In this document: positions 1 to 7,888 of the stretch, in pieces
How the letters are laid out: each line of letters starts with the position of its first letter
Numbering within the stretch: position 1 is the stretch's first letter
Assembly: GCA_036556985.1 (NCBI GenBank)
Contig: DATBIK010000018.1
Span: 1-32,685, forward strand
Direction: 5' to 3'
Length of the DNA: 32,685 nucleotides
DNA from: JAPSGM01 sp036556985
GTDB lineage: Bacteria; Chloroflexota; Limnocylindria; QHBO01
Program-made: the position numbers and the translations under genes
The notes under the pieces: generated by a model
Databases searched by the model: none
What the model saw: only the letters and a program-made list of their open reading frames with translations
What the model was told of the DNA's origin: nothing

Positions 1-74
1 ACGGCGAAGGCGTCGAAGCCGGAGCCGAGGTTCGCGCTGCTGGCGGGCACGTCGACCGACGCGATGGGGGGCAT
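1..74 (-). CDS. thrB: homoserine kinase, N-terminal fragment cut by window edge
   Basis: Only the first 24 codons are present; the gene runs off the left edge. The peptide begins MPPIASVDVPASSANLGSGF, which matches the N-terminal VPATSANLGPGFD signature of GHMP-family homoserine kinase, the enzyme that phosphorylates homoserine to O-phosphohomoserine, the substrate of threonine synthase. A threonine synthase gene lies about 9 kb to the right on the same strand, so the pathway is present but not in one operon. The ATG at 74 is preceded by TATACT nine bases upstream. Other GHMP kinases (for example ispE or mevalonate kinase) share part of this motif, so the assignment rests on the N-terminal match alone. 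Confidence 0.72.
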   Translation of the reverse strand, partial: MPPIASVDVPASSANLGSGFDAFA

Positions 75-83
75 GGCCGACCG

Positions 84-89
84 AGTATA
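84..89 (-). promoter_or_regulatory. -10-like TATACT before thrB
   Basis: TATACT on the minus strand ends nine bases before the thrB ATG. With a normal -10 to start-site distance, transcription would begin close to the start codon, giving a very short or absent leader. No clear -35 was seen. Confidence 0.5.
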
Positions 90-102
90 GGAAGCCGCCG
101 GC

Positions 103-666
103 TCAGCCGGCCGCCAGCTCGGCGTGACGGAAGCAGCCGACGACGTGGTCGTTGACGAGGCCGGCCGACTGCATGAAGGCGTAGACGATGGTCGGCCCGA
201 CGAAGCGGAAGCCCCGCGCGCGGAGGTCGCGGGACAGGGCGCGGGAGGCATCGGTCTCGGCGGGGATGTCGGACAGGCTGGTCCATCGGTTCACGACGGG
301 CGCTCCGTCGACGAAGGACCACAGGTGCTCGGCGGGGGAGCGCTCCTCGGCCAGGCGCAGCCAGGCCCGCGCGTTGCCGATGGCGGCGGCCACCTTGGCC
401 CGGTTGCGCACGATGCCCGCGTCGGCGAGCAGGCGCGCCTCGTCGTCCTCGTCGAACGCCGCGACCCGGGCCGGGTCGAAGCCCTCGAAGGCGCGGCGGT
501 AGCCGTCGCGCTTGCGCAGGATCGTGATCCAGGCCAGCCCGGCCTGCGCGCCCTCGAGGATGAGCAGCTCGAACAGCGCGCGCTCGTCACGAAGCGGGAC
601 GCCCCACTCGGTGTCGTGATAGGCGACGTACAGCGGGTCGCTGCCGGCCCACTCGCAGCGGTCCAT
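103..666 (-). CDS. tag: DNA-3-methyladenine glycosylase I
   Basis: 187 residues, the normal length for Tag, which excises N3-methyladenine from alkylated DNA as the first step of base excision repair. The protein begins MDRCEWAGSDPLYVAYHDTE and carries the family zinc ligands Cys4 and His17, with the distal pair in the LVNDHVVGC segment near the C-terminus. The YHDTEWGVP, EGAQAGLAW and GFRFVGPTIVYAFMQ blocks are characteristic. The ATG at 666 has TAGTCT six bases upstream and no Shine-Dalgarno sequence, so it is probably leaderless. It lies in the same orientation as thrB, 28 bases upstream of it, but thrB has its own -10-like element. A perfect 10-bp hairpin lies just upstream of this gene. 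Confidence 0.95.
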   Translation of the reverse strand: MDRCEWAGSDPLYVAYHDTEWGVPLRDERALFELLILEGAQAGLAWITILRKRDGYRRAFEGFDPARVAAFDEDDEARLLADAGIVRNRAKVAAAIGNARAWLRLAEERSPAEHLWSFVDGAPVVNRWTSLSDIPAETDASRALSRDLRARGFRFVGPTIVYAFMQSAGLVNDHVVGCFRHAELAAG

Positions 667-672
667 GGTCGA

Positions 673-678
673 AGACTA
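673..678 (-). promoter_or_regulatory. -10-like TAGTCT before tag
   Basis: TAGTCT on the minus strand lies six bases before the tag ATG, matching the TANNNT plus short-gap arrangement seen before many genes here. Confidence 0.5.
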
Positions 679-693
679 GCCGGGCACGCGAAA

Positions 694-717
694 GGGAGGT
701 GGATCGCTCCACCTCCC
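694..717 (-). terminator. strong hairpin, probable terminator of the 56-aa ORF
   Basis: GGGAGGTGGA (694-703) and TCCACCTCCC (708-717) form a perfect 10-bp stem with a TCGC loop. On the minus strand the stem is followed by only three T's before CGCG, so it is an imperfect intrinsic terminator. It sits between the small ORF upstream and tag downstream, where a terminator would insulate the two. Confidence 0.55.
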
Positions 718-737
718 CTCGGTTGCTCACGGGTGAC

Positions 738-908
738 TCAGCGGGTGAAGGCCGGCGTATGCGCGGCGAGGAAGCCGCGCAGGCTGGCGATCAGGCCCGC
801 CCGGCGACCCTCGGCGGGCTTGTCGTCGCTCGGCGGGAGGCCGAGTCCGCCGCGGGGCGGCAAGGGCTGGGTGACCGCTGCGTCGGTGATGAAGTGCGTT
901 GCGAACAT
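738..908 (-). CDS. small 56-residue protein of unknown function
   Basis: I do not recognise this protein. It starts MFATHFITDAAVTQPLPPRG, has a proline/glycine-rich N-terminal half and ends in a short predicted helix (GLIASLRGFLAAH) followed by TPAFTR. The case for translation is the ribosome binding site: AAAGGAGG ends seven bases before the ATG, the strongest Shine-Dalgarno sequence I saw in this window, where most genes have none. A perfect hairpin follows the stop codon. It lies between tag and the divergently oriented LuxR regulator at 1090. No signal peptide, cysteines or metal motif is visible. It could be a small regulatory or membrane-associated peptide, or a short leader peptide. 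Confidence 0.5.
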   Translation of the reverse strand: MFATHFITDAAVTQPLPPRGGLGLPPSDDKPAEGRRAGLIASLRGFLAAHTPAFTR

Positions 909-1077
909 TCGGTGATCCTCCTTTCCATCGGGCCGAGGCTGGTTGGCGTCGGCAGCCGATGGAGGTCAGTCTGCTGTCGCGGCAGCTGGGGATCACCGGC
1001 GTTCGATCCCGTTCGCGGGACGATCTTCGACGCAGCCGCGCCTACGTCATTCGGCCCGGAGCTGAAGCGGTAGCGGG

Positions 1078-1083
1078 TATGCT
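1078..1083 (+). promoter_or_regulatory. -10-like TATGCT before the LuxR regulator
   Basis: TATGCT is followed by six bases (CAGCCC) and then the GTG start at 1090. The same TATNCTCAGCCC arrangement precedes the partner kinase at 1790, which supports a shared leaderless promoter type for the two genes. Confidence 0.6.
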
Positions 1084-1089
1084 CAGCCC

Positions 1090-1746
1090 GTGAACGACGA
1101 GCCGGATCGAATCCGGGTCATGCTGGTCGACGACCACCAGGTCGTGCGACGCGGGCTGCGCGGTTTCCTCGAGCTCCAGCCGGACATCGAGGTCGTGGGC
1201 GAGGCCGGCGACGGCCTCGAGGGGGTGCGGCTCGCCGGAGAGCTGTCGCCGGACGTCGTGCTCATGGACCTGCTCATGCCGAACATGGACGGCCTGACCG
1301 CCATCGGCCGCATCAAGCAGGACGACCCGGGCATCGAGATCATCGCCGTCACCAGCTTCATCGAGGAGGAGAAGGTGACGACCGCGCTCGAGGCGGGTGC
1401 CTCCGGCTACCTGCTCAAGGACGCCGATGCCGAGGAGGTGGCCGCCGCGATCCGCGCCGCGCACGCCGGCGAGGTGCACCTGGACGCAGCCGTGGCACGC
1501 CTGCTCGCCCAGCGCATGCGGACGCGGCGCGAGACGGAGCCGGTGGAGCCGCTCACCCCGCGCGAGAAGGAGGTCCTCGCCCAGCTCGGCAAGGGCGCGT
1601 CGAACAAGGAGATCGCCTACGAGCTGTCGATCACCGAGCGGACGGCCCGCACCCACGTGAGCAACATCCTCGGCAAGCTCGGCCTCGCCAGCCGGACGCA
1701 GGCCGCCCTGTGGGCGGTGGAGCATCACCTCGTCGACCCCGCCTGA
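1090..1746 (+). CDS. NarL/LuxR-family response regulator
   Basis: 218 residues, typical of the NarL/LiaR family. The receiver domain (about 8-125) has the acidic pair VDDH, phospho-acceptor Asp60 in VVLMDLLMPNMDG and the conserved lysine in YLLKDA. The C-terminal LuxR helix-turn-helix (about 153-210) reads LTPREKEVLAQLGKGASNKE and continues with the TERTARTHVSNILGKL recognition-helix block. It starts with GTG at 1090, chosen because a -10-like hexamer lies six bases upstream and the receiver follows within seven codons. It is 43 bases before a HisKA_3-type sensor kinase, the class that usually pairs with this regulator, so the two are very probably a cognate two-component system. Its targets cannot be told from the sequence. 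Confidence 0.93.
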   Translation: MNDEPDRIRVMLVDDHQVVRRGLRGFLELQPDIEVVGEAGDGLEGVRLAGELSPDVVLMDLLMPNMDGLTAIGRIKQDDPGIEIIAVTSFIEEEKVTTALEAGASGYLLKDADAEEVAAAIRAAHAGEVHLDAAVARLLAQRMRTRRETEPVEPLTPREKEVLAQLGKGASNKEIAYELSITERTARTHVSNILGKLGLASRTQAALWAVEHHLVDPA

Positions 1747-1777
1747 CCCGCGCGCGGGAGGCGTCGCGCCGATCCCG

Positions 1778-1783
1778 TATCCT
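1778..1783 (+). promoter_or_regulatory. -10-like TATCCT before the sensor kinase
   Basis: TATCCT-CAGCCC-ATG: six bases separate the hexamer from the start codon. This suggests the kinase has its own leaderless transcript in addition to any read-through from the regulator upstream. Confidence 0.55.
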
Positions 1784-1789
1784 CAGCCC

Positions 1790-4700
1790 ATGTCGGCCGA
1801 TTCCGAGCTCCTCCAGGCCGCCGTCACCGAGGTCGCCCGCCTGCTCGACGCGGACGGCGCGATGATCTACCTCGTCGACGAGGCGAGCGGCGAGCTGCAC
1901 TTCGCGCACGACGCCGGGATCACGAACCCCGAGGCGCAGCGGCTCATCCGCGACCTCACCCTGCCGGTGGGGACCGGCCTGTTCGGGACGGCCGTGGCCA
2001 GCGGGCGCCTCACCGTGACCGACGACTACCCGGCCGACCGCCGCTTCGTCCACTCGCCGGTTGCCGACCGGATCGTGGAGGCCGCCGGCATGCGCTCGAT
2101 GGCGGTCGCGCCGCTGGTGAGCGGCGATCGGGCGATCGGCGCCATGGGCGCCTACGCCTCGCGCCCGGCCGCGTTCTCCGAGGCGCAGATCGCCCTGCTG
2201 CGGGCGCTCGCCGACCACGCCGCGGCGGCCATCACGAACCAGCGGCTGGTCGCCCAGCTCGCCGCCTCGGAGCAGCGCTACCGCAACCTGGTGGAGGGCT
2301 CGCCGGACGTCGTCTGGGCCACCGACGCGGCGGGGCGCTTCACCTTCCTGTCCGAGACGGTCGAGCAGCTCACCGGCCGGCGGGCCGACGAGCTGCTGGG
2401 GCAGCACTGGTCGGTCATCGTCGCACCCGAGGACCGCGACGGCTTCGAGGCGCGCTGGCGCGAGGCGCAGCGCGACGGCGAGGACGAGCGGCGGGCGCGC
2501 TTCCGCGTCGAGCGCGGCAGTGGGCCGGCGGTGACGGTCGAGCTCCGTGGACGGGAGCGGCTGGTGGACGGCCGCAGCGCGGGCGCGCTCGGCTCGATGC
2601 GCGACATCACCGACCTCGCCCGCCTGGAGCAGCACCTCCGCGCCCAGGCGGAGGAGCTTGCCCTGCGGGTCGAAACCCAGAAGACGCTCCAGGCGATCGC
2701 GGCGCGGGTCACCGCCATCCGCGACCCGGACGAGGTGCTCCAGCACGTCGTCGACGCCGCGCAGCGCCTGCTCGACTCGGACAACGCGCACCTCACCCTG
2801 CGCGACCCCGGCGAGCCGGTGCTGCGGCCGCACGTCATGGCCGGCGGCATGGACGACGAGACGCGGGCCTGGATGAGCGGGCTGGAGTTCCCGATCGGTG
2901 GCGGCATGAACGGCCTGGCGGCGGGCGAGGGCGTGCCGGTCTGGACCCGCGACTACCTGGTCGAGCCCCGCATCCTGCCGCACTCGGAGAACGACCTCCG
3001 CGTCGCCCAGCGGATGGGCCTGCGGGCCATGGCCGTCGCGCCGCTCCGCGCGCCGGGCGGCGAGGTGTTCGGCACGCTCGCCATCTCCTACGACGAGCCG
3101 CGCGACATCGCCGGCGAGGAGATCGAGCTGCTCCAGGGGCTGGCCGACATCGGCGCCATCGCCATCGCCAATGCCCGCCTCTACGAGCAGGTGGCCGAGT
3201 CCGGCCGCCGCTACCGTTTCCTCGTCGACAACTCGCCCGACCTCGTCTTCACCTCGGACGCCGACGGCTACCTCACCTACCTGTCGGAGACGTGCGAGCA
3301 GCTCATCGGCTGGCGTCCGGAGGAGGTGGAGGGCCGCCACTTCAGCGAGATCATCGCGCCGGAGGCGATGGCGGTGGTCATGGAGCACTGGCAGCGCGTC
3401 CAGGAGGAGCCGAGCCGGCGACAGCAGTACCGCCTCACCATCCTGCACCGCGACGGCACCCACCTTCCGATGGAGATCAACGCCATCGGTACCGTCGTGG
3501 ACGGCGAGTTCGCCGGCGCCCACGGCTCGGTACGCGACATCCGCGAGCGGGTGGCGCTCGAAGCCGACCTCCGCCACCAGGCGGACGAGCTCGAGCGGCT
3601 CGTCGACGTCCAGCGCACGCTCGGCGAGATCGCGCGGCGCATCGCCGAGGTGGACGACCCGGCCCAGACCCTCCAGCAGGTGGTGGACGCCTCGAAGCGC
3701 CTGCTCGAATCCGACGGCGCCCACCTGACCCTCATGGACGACGATGGCATGAATCTGGTGCCTATGGTGCTCGCCGGCGACACCGACCCCGACACCCGGG
3801 CCTGGCTCCACGCTCAGCGCTTCCCCGTTGGCGGCGGCATCAACGGGCTCGCGGCCCAGACCGGTGAGCCGATCTGGACCGATGACTACGCGGCCGATCC
3901 GCGCATCCCGCACGATCCTTCGGACGACTCGCCGACGCGCCTCGAGCTCGGGGCGGTGGCGGTCGCGCCATTGCGCGGCGCCCGCGGCGAGGTGATCGGG
4001 ACGCTGGCGATCACGTACCGCGAGCCCCGCGCGGTCGACCCGCGCGACGTCGCGCTCCTCGAGGAGCTCGCCGGACAGGGTGCCATCGCGGCGCGTAACG
4101 CCGACCTGTGGGCCAACCTGCGCAAGCAGGCCGACGTCCTGGCCCACTCGGTCGAAGCCCAGCGCACGCTCGCCACGCTGGCCGCGGAGATCAGCACCAT
4201 CCGCGACCCGGGCACCGTCCTGCGCCGCACCGTCGATGCCGCGCGGCGCCTGCTGGCCGCCGACCACGCGGTCATCAACCAGCTGCAGCCGGGGAGCGAC
4301 CAGCTCTACGACCTCTCGCCGGAGGACCTCTCGCTGGTGCCCGGCTCGCGGCTGTCGAAGGGGGTGGGCGTCGCCGGGTCGGCGATCGCCGAGGTCCGGG
4401 TGCGCTGGACCGGCGACTACCTCTCGGACCAGTCCTTCATCCACGCCCCGGAGGCGGACGCCTGGATCCGGGAGCACGGGTACCGGTCGCAGATGTCGGC
4501 GCCGCTCATCACCGAGGACGAGCCGATGGGCACGCTGACGGTGCATGCCACCCGCCCGGACGCGTTCGGGTCGGAGGATGCCGAGCTGCTCGGCGCGCTC
4601 GCCGCGCAGGCGGCAGTGGCGATCACGAACGCGCGCCTCCTCGAGCAGCGCGAGGAATCGGAGCGCCGCTACCGGCACCTCGTCGACCACTCGCCGGACC

Positions 4701-5695
4701 TCGTCTGGGCGGTCGACGCGGAAGGGACCTTCACCTACCTCGGTGATGCGCTCGAACGGATGACCGGCCGGCAGCCCACCGAGCTCGTGGGGAAGCACTG
4801 GCGCCACCTCATCACCCCGGAGTCGATGCCGGCCGGGCAGGCGGCCTGGCAGGCGATCCAGGAGCGCCCCGACGAGGAGCTGCAGCTGCGCGTGGAGCTC
4901 CCCCTCGCCGGTGGCGGCGCCATGGCCGCCGAGGTGAACCTGGTTGCGACCATGGTCGACGGACACTTCGCCGGGGCACAGGGCTCGATCCGCGACATCC
5001 GCGAGCGGGAGCGGATCGACGACGACCTCCGCCGGCAGGCGGCCGCCATCGCGGCCAACGAGGAGCGCGCCAACCTGGCTCGTGAGCTCCACGACTCGGT
5101 GACCCAGGCGCTGTTCAGCATGGGGCTCACCGCGCGGGCCCTGGAGCTTCTCCTCGACCGCGACCCGGTTGCGGCACGCCAGAAGCTCACCGAGCTGCGA
5201 GAGCTGCAGAAGGACGCGCTGGCCGAGATGCGCACGCTCATCTTCGAGCTCCGTCCGCAGGGCCTCGAGACGGATGGGCTGGCGCAGGCGCTCCGCAACC
5301 ACGCCGCGGCGGTCCAGGGCCGGACCGGCCTGTCGGTGAGCGTCGAGATCGAGCACGACGAGCGGCTGCCGCTCGACATGGAGGAGTCGCTGTACCGCAT
5401 CGCGCAGGAGGCGCTCCACAACGTCGTGAAGCACGCCAACGCGCAGCACGCCCGCATCGCGGTGAAGCGGACGGGTCGCGAGCTGCGGCTCGTGGTGGAG
5501 GACGACGGCATCGGCTTCGACCCCGGCCTTGCGCCGCGCGGTCACCTGGGCCTGGTCGGCATGCGCCAGCGGGCGGAGCGGATGGGCGGCGAGCTCGACA
5601 TCGCGCGGCGCCCCGGCGGCGGCTCGAAGGTGCGCGTCAGCGTGCCGATCGCGCGTCCGGTGGCGACCGGCGCCGTCGCGGCATCGGCTGAATGA
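1790..5695 (+). CDS. multi-GAF/PAS NarL-type sensor histidine kinase
   Basis: 1301 residues, unusually long for this family. Domain order read from the protein: GAF1 (about 1-160), PAS1 (from about 163, RYRNLVEGSPDVVWATD), GAF2 (about 300-465), PAS2 (from about 474, RYRFLVDNSPDLVFTSD), GAF3 (about 605-765), GAF4 (about 785-945), PAS3 (from about 958, RYRHLVDHSPDLVWAVD), a HisKA_3 dimerisation domain with His1101 in ARELHDSVTQALFSMG, and a C-terminal HATPase with the N-box SLYRIAQEALHNVVKHAN, DDGIGFDPG and a GLVGMRQRAERMGG block. No membrane segment or signal peptide is seen, so it should sense cytoplasmic or diffusible cues. PAS and GAF units are clearly internal duplications. It probably phosphorylates the LuxR regulator just upstream. 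Ligands and bound cofactors cannot be inferred. Confidence 0.94.
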   Translation: MSADSELLQAAVTEVARLLDADGAMIYLVDEASGELHFAHDAGITNPEAQRLIRDLTLPVGTGLFGTAVASGRLTVTDDYPADRRFVHSPVADRIVEAAGMRSMAVAPLVSGDRAIGAMGAYASRPAAFSEAQIALLRALADHAAAAITNQRLVAQLAASEQRYRNLVEGSPDVVWATDAAGRFTFLSETVEQLTGRRADELLGQHWSVIVAPEDRDGFEARWREAQRDGEDERRARFRVERGSGPAVTVELRGRERLVDGRSAGALGSMRDITDLARLEQHLRAQAEELALRVETQKTLQAIAARVTAIRDPDEVLQHVVDAAQRLLDSDNAHLTLRDPGEPVLRPHVMAGGMDDETRAWMSGLEFPIGGGMNGLAAGEGVPVWTRDYLVEPRILPHSENDLRVAQRMGLRAMAVAPLRAPGGEVFGTLAISYDEPRDIAGEEIELLQGLADIGAIAIANARLYEQVAESGRRYRFLVDNSPDLVFTSDADGYLTYLSETCEQLIGWRPEEVEGRHFSEIIAPEAMAVVMEHWQRVQEEPSRRQQYRLTILHRDGTHLPMEINAIGTVVDGEFAGAHGSVRDIRERVALEADLRHQADELERLVDVQRTLGEIARRIAEVDDPAQTLQQVVDASKRLLESDGAHLTLMDDDGMNLVPMVLAGDTDPDTRAWLHAQRFPVGGGINGLAAQTGEPIWTDDYAADPRIPHDPSDDSPTRLELGAVAVAPLRGARGEVIGTLAITYREPRAVDPRDVALLEELAGQGAIAARNADLWANLRKQADVLAHSVEAQRTLATLAAEISTIRDPGTVLRRTVDAARRLLAADHAVINQLQPGSDQLYDLSPEDLSLVPGSRLSKGVGVAGSAIAEVRVRWTGDYLSDQSFIHAPEADAWIREHGYRSQMSAPLITEDEPMGTLTVHATRPDAFGSEDAELLGALAAQAAVAITNARLLEQREESERRYRHLVDHSPDLVWAVDAEGTFTYLGDALERMTGRQPTELVGKHWRHLITPESMPAGQAAWQAIQERPDEELQLRVELPLAGGGAMAAEVNLVATMVDGHFAGAQGSIRDIRERERIDDDLRRQAAAIAANEERANLARELHDSVTQALFSMGLTARALELLLDRDPVAARQKLTELRELQKDALAEMRTLIFELRPQGLETDGLAQALRNHAAAVQGRTGLSVSVEIEHDERLPLDMEESLYRIAQEALHNVVKHANAQHARIAVKRTGRELRLVVEDDGIGFDPGLAPRGHLGLVGMRQRAERMGGELDIARRPGGGSKVRVSVPIARPVATGAVAASAE

Positions 5696-5746
5696 CGTAG
5701 GCCCGATCGGGCGAATCCGCCGACGACCGCGAAGTCGTAGCGGCCG

Positions 5747-5752
5747 TACGAT
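5747..5752 (+). promoter_or_regulatory. -10-like TACGAT before the stand-alone receiver
   Basis: TACGAT followed by eight bases and ATG at 5761, in line with the short-leader pattern of the neighbours. Confidence 0.45.
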
Positions 5753-5760
5753 CGGTTCCA

Positions 5761-6150
5761 ATGACCACCAGCCATCCGGGGGCCCTGGATGCCCGCACCC
5801 CGCGCGTCGTCGTCGTCGATGCCGATCGTCGCGTTCAGCAGTCGCTCGCCGAAGTGCTTCGGGTGGCCGGTGTCGACGTCGTCGGAACGGCCGGCGACGT
5901 CCGGTCCGCCCTCGAGCTGGTGAGCACCAGCGCGCCCAGCGTGGTGCTCGTCGACCCGCGCCTGCCCGACCTCGACGCCGGGCTCGCCCTCCTTTCCAGC
6001 GTATCGCTCGGCTGGCCCGGCACCCGCATCGTGGTGATGGGCTGGAGCGACACCGGCGAGAGCCGGTTGCCGGAGGGAATCTCCTTCATCTCGAAGTCCG
6101 CACCGTCCGAGGAGTTCGTCGGCGCCGCCCTCGCCGCCTGCGACTGCTGA
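5761..6150 (+). CDS. stand-alone receiver-domain protein (partly degenerate)
   Basis: 129 residues consisting of one receiver domain and no output domain. The fold markers are RVVVVDADRRVQQSLAEVLR, the candidate phospho-acceptor Asp65 in VVLVDPRLPDLD, and Lys112 in FISKSAPS. It departs from the canonical pattern: the second residue of the acidic pair is Ala in DAD, and the usual Thr/Ser plus Ala after strand 4 reads MGWSD. Phosphorylation is therefore possible but not assured. It lies 65 bases after the large sensor kinase and could act as a phosphate sink or an adaptor for it. The last three residues are Cys-Asp-Cys, the same ending as the unrelated-locus receiver at 20358. Confidence 0.82.
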   Translation: MTTSHPGALDARTPRVVVVDADRRVQQSLAEVLRVAGVDVVGTAGDVRSALELVSTSAPSVVLVDPRLPDLDAGLALLSSVSLGWPGTRIVVMGWSDTGESRLPEGISFISKSAPSEEFVGAALAACDC

Positions 6151-6184
6151 TCCGGGCTTCACCCCGCGTGCGATGATCGGCGGC

Positions 6185-7888
6185 ATGCCGCCGGCCCGCC
6201 TCCCCGCGTCGCTCGCCGCGATCGTCGGCGTCGCCCACAACCGGTCGCTGCGGCGCGTGCTCCTCGCCTTCGTCGGCTTCAACCTGGCCGAATGGGCGGC
6301 CTGGATCGCCATCCTCGTCTACGCCTTCGGCCGCGGCGGCGCCACCGAGGCCGGCGTCGCCGCGCTCGTACAGCTCGCGCCGGCCGCCGTCGTTGCGCCG
6401 CTGGCCGCCTCGTTCGGCGACCACGTCCGCCGTGAGCGCGCGCTCCTCGTCGCCTATCTCGCGCAGTTCGCGACCATGGCGCTCACCGCGGCGGCCCTCA
6501 TCGTCGAGGCGCCGGCGCCGGTGGTCTACGCCGCCGCCGCCACCGCGACGATGGCGATCACGCTCACCCGTCCGGTGCAGGGGGCCATCCTCCCGTCGCT
6601 GTCCCGCGCTCCGGCCGAGCTGACCGCCGCCAACGTGGCGTCCGGGACGGTGGAGACCGCCTCCATCCTGGTCGGCCCGATCCTCGCGGGCCTCGCATTG
6701 GCCGCGAGCGGCCCCGGCATCGTCCTGGTCGGCGCCGCGGCCGTCACCCTGGCCGGTGGGCTGCTCGTGCTCGGCGTGCGGCCCGTGGAGTCGGCGACAC
6801 CCGTGGCCGAGCCAGGGGGAGCCGATGCGCGCCGGCTCGGGTCCGAGGCGTTCGGAGGCTTCGGCCTCCTCCTGCGCGAGCGTGGGCCGCGAACGCCGCT
6901 CATCCTGCTCGGCGCGGCCGCGGTCCTGTGGGGCGCCCTGGACGTGCTCCTCGTCGTGCTCGCCTTCGACCTCCTCGACATCGGCGAGGCCGGCGTGGGC
7001 TACCTGAACGCCGCCATCGGGGCGGGCGGGCTGGTGGGCTCGGCGCTGAGCGTGGTGCTCATCGGGCGGGCGCGCCTGGCGGCGCCGTTCGCGGCGGGCA
7101 TCGTGCTGTGGGCGCTGCCGCTCCTGCTCATTGGCCTGCTGCCGGGGGTGGCGGCCGCCCTGCTGCTCCTCGCCGCGGCCGGGACGGGCCGAATCCTGAT
7201 GGACGTCGCCGGGCGGACCCTCCTGCAGCGCGTGGCGCCGGAGCGGATGCTGACGCGTGTCTTCGGGGTGCTGGAAGGCCTGCAGACCGCCTCGCTGGCG
7301 CTCGGATCCATCGTCGCGCCTGCCCTCATCCTCCTCGCCGGGGAGCGGGGGGCGTTCGTCGTCGGCGGCGCTGCGCTCATCGGTGCGGTGGCCCTCCTCT
7401 TCCGCCAGCTGCGCGCGAACGACGCGGTGGGGATCGCGCGGCCGCGCGAGCTCGCCCTCCTGCGCGGGCAGCCGATCTTTGCCCCGCTCGGGCCTGCGGC
7501 GCTCGAGCAGCTTGCCGCGAACCTCGTGCCGGCCCACGCCCACGCCGGCAGCGTGGTCGTCCGCCAGGGCGAGCCCGGGGATCACTTCTACCTCGTCGTC
7601 GCGGGGCGCCTGGCGGTGGACGTCGACGGAACCACTGCCCGCGAGCTCGGCCCGGGAGCCTCGTTCGGCGAGATCGCGCTCCTGCGCAACGTGCCCCGCA
7701 CCGCCACGGTCCGAGCGCTCGAGGACACCGAGCTCGTGGCCCTGGGCAGGCGCGCCTTCCTCGAGGCGGTCACCGGCCAGCCGGCGAGCCTGGGCGCGGC
7801 GGAGGAGATCGTCCGCCAACACCTCGAGGGACCAGCGGCGCCGGTCGTCGACAGGCCCACTCCGGAGGAGGCAGATGCGCTCCCGTGA
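6185..7888 (+). CDS. MFS transporter fused to a cyclic-nucleotide-binding domain
   Basis: 567 residues from the ATG at 6185; an in-frame ATG at 6173 would add four. Residues about 20-400 contain many hydrophobic helices with the short charged loop FGDHVRRERA after helix 2, as in major facilitator proteins of the MFS_3/enterobactin-exporter type. From about 420 the protein is a soluble cyclic-nucleotide-binding domain: VVVRQGEPGDHFYLVVAGRL, then the phosphate-binding cassette FGEIALLRNVPRTATV with the Glu and Arg that contact cAMP/cGMP in this family. The start at 6185 was chosen because GATGAT lies seven bases upstream. The stop overlaps the next gene by 14 bases. Substrate unknown; the fusion suggests export or uptake gated by a cyclic nucleotide, or a domain that only keeps the fold. 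Confidence 0.85.
   Translation: MPPARLPASLAAIVGVAHNRSLRRVLLAFVGFNLAEWAAWIAILVYAFGRGGATEAGVAALVQLAPAAVVAPLAASFGDHVRRERALLVAYLAQFATMALTAAALIVEAPAPVVYAAAATATMAITLTRPVQGAILPSLSRAPAELTAANVASGTVETASILVGPILAGLALAASGPGIVLVGAAAVTLAGGLLVLGVRPVESATPVAEPGGADARRLGSEAFGGFGLLLRERGPRTPLILLGAAAVLWGALDVLLVVLAFDLLDIGEAGVGYLNAAIGAGGLVGSALSVVLIGRARLAAPFAAGIVLWALPLLLIGLLPGVAAALLLLAAAGTGRILMDVAGRTLLQRVAPERMLTRVFGVLEGLQTASLALGSIVAPALILLAGERGAFVVGGAALIGAVALLFRQLRANDAVGIARPRELALLRGQPIFAPLGPAALEQLAANLVPAHAHAGSVVVRQGEPGDHFYLVVAGRLAVDVDGTTARELGPGASFGEIALLRNVPRTATVRALEDTELVALGRRAFLEAVTGQPASLGAAEEIVRQHLEGPAAPVVDRPTPEEADALP

Noticed and set aside
1631..5761. Very long open frame on the minus strand opposite the sensor kinase
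   Set aside because: Its product is rich in Arg/His/Asp/Val with no domain pattern, exactly as expected of an antisense frame in high-GC DNA; the plus-strand kinase has complete, ordered domains.
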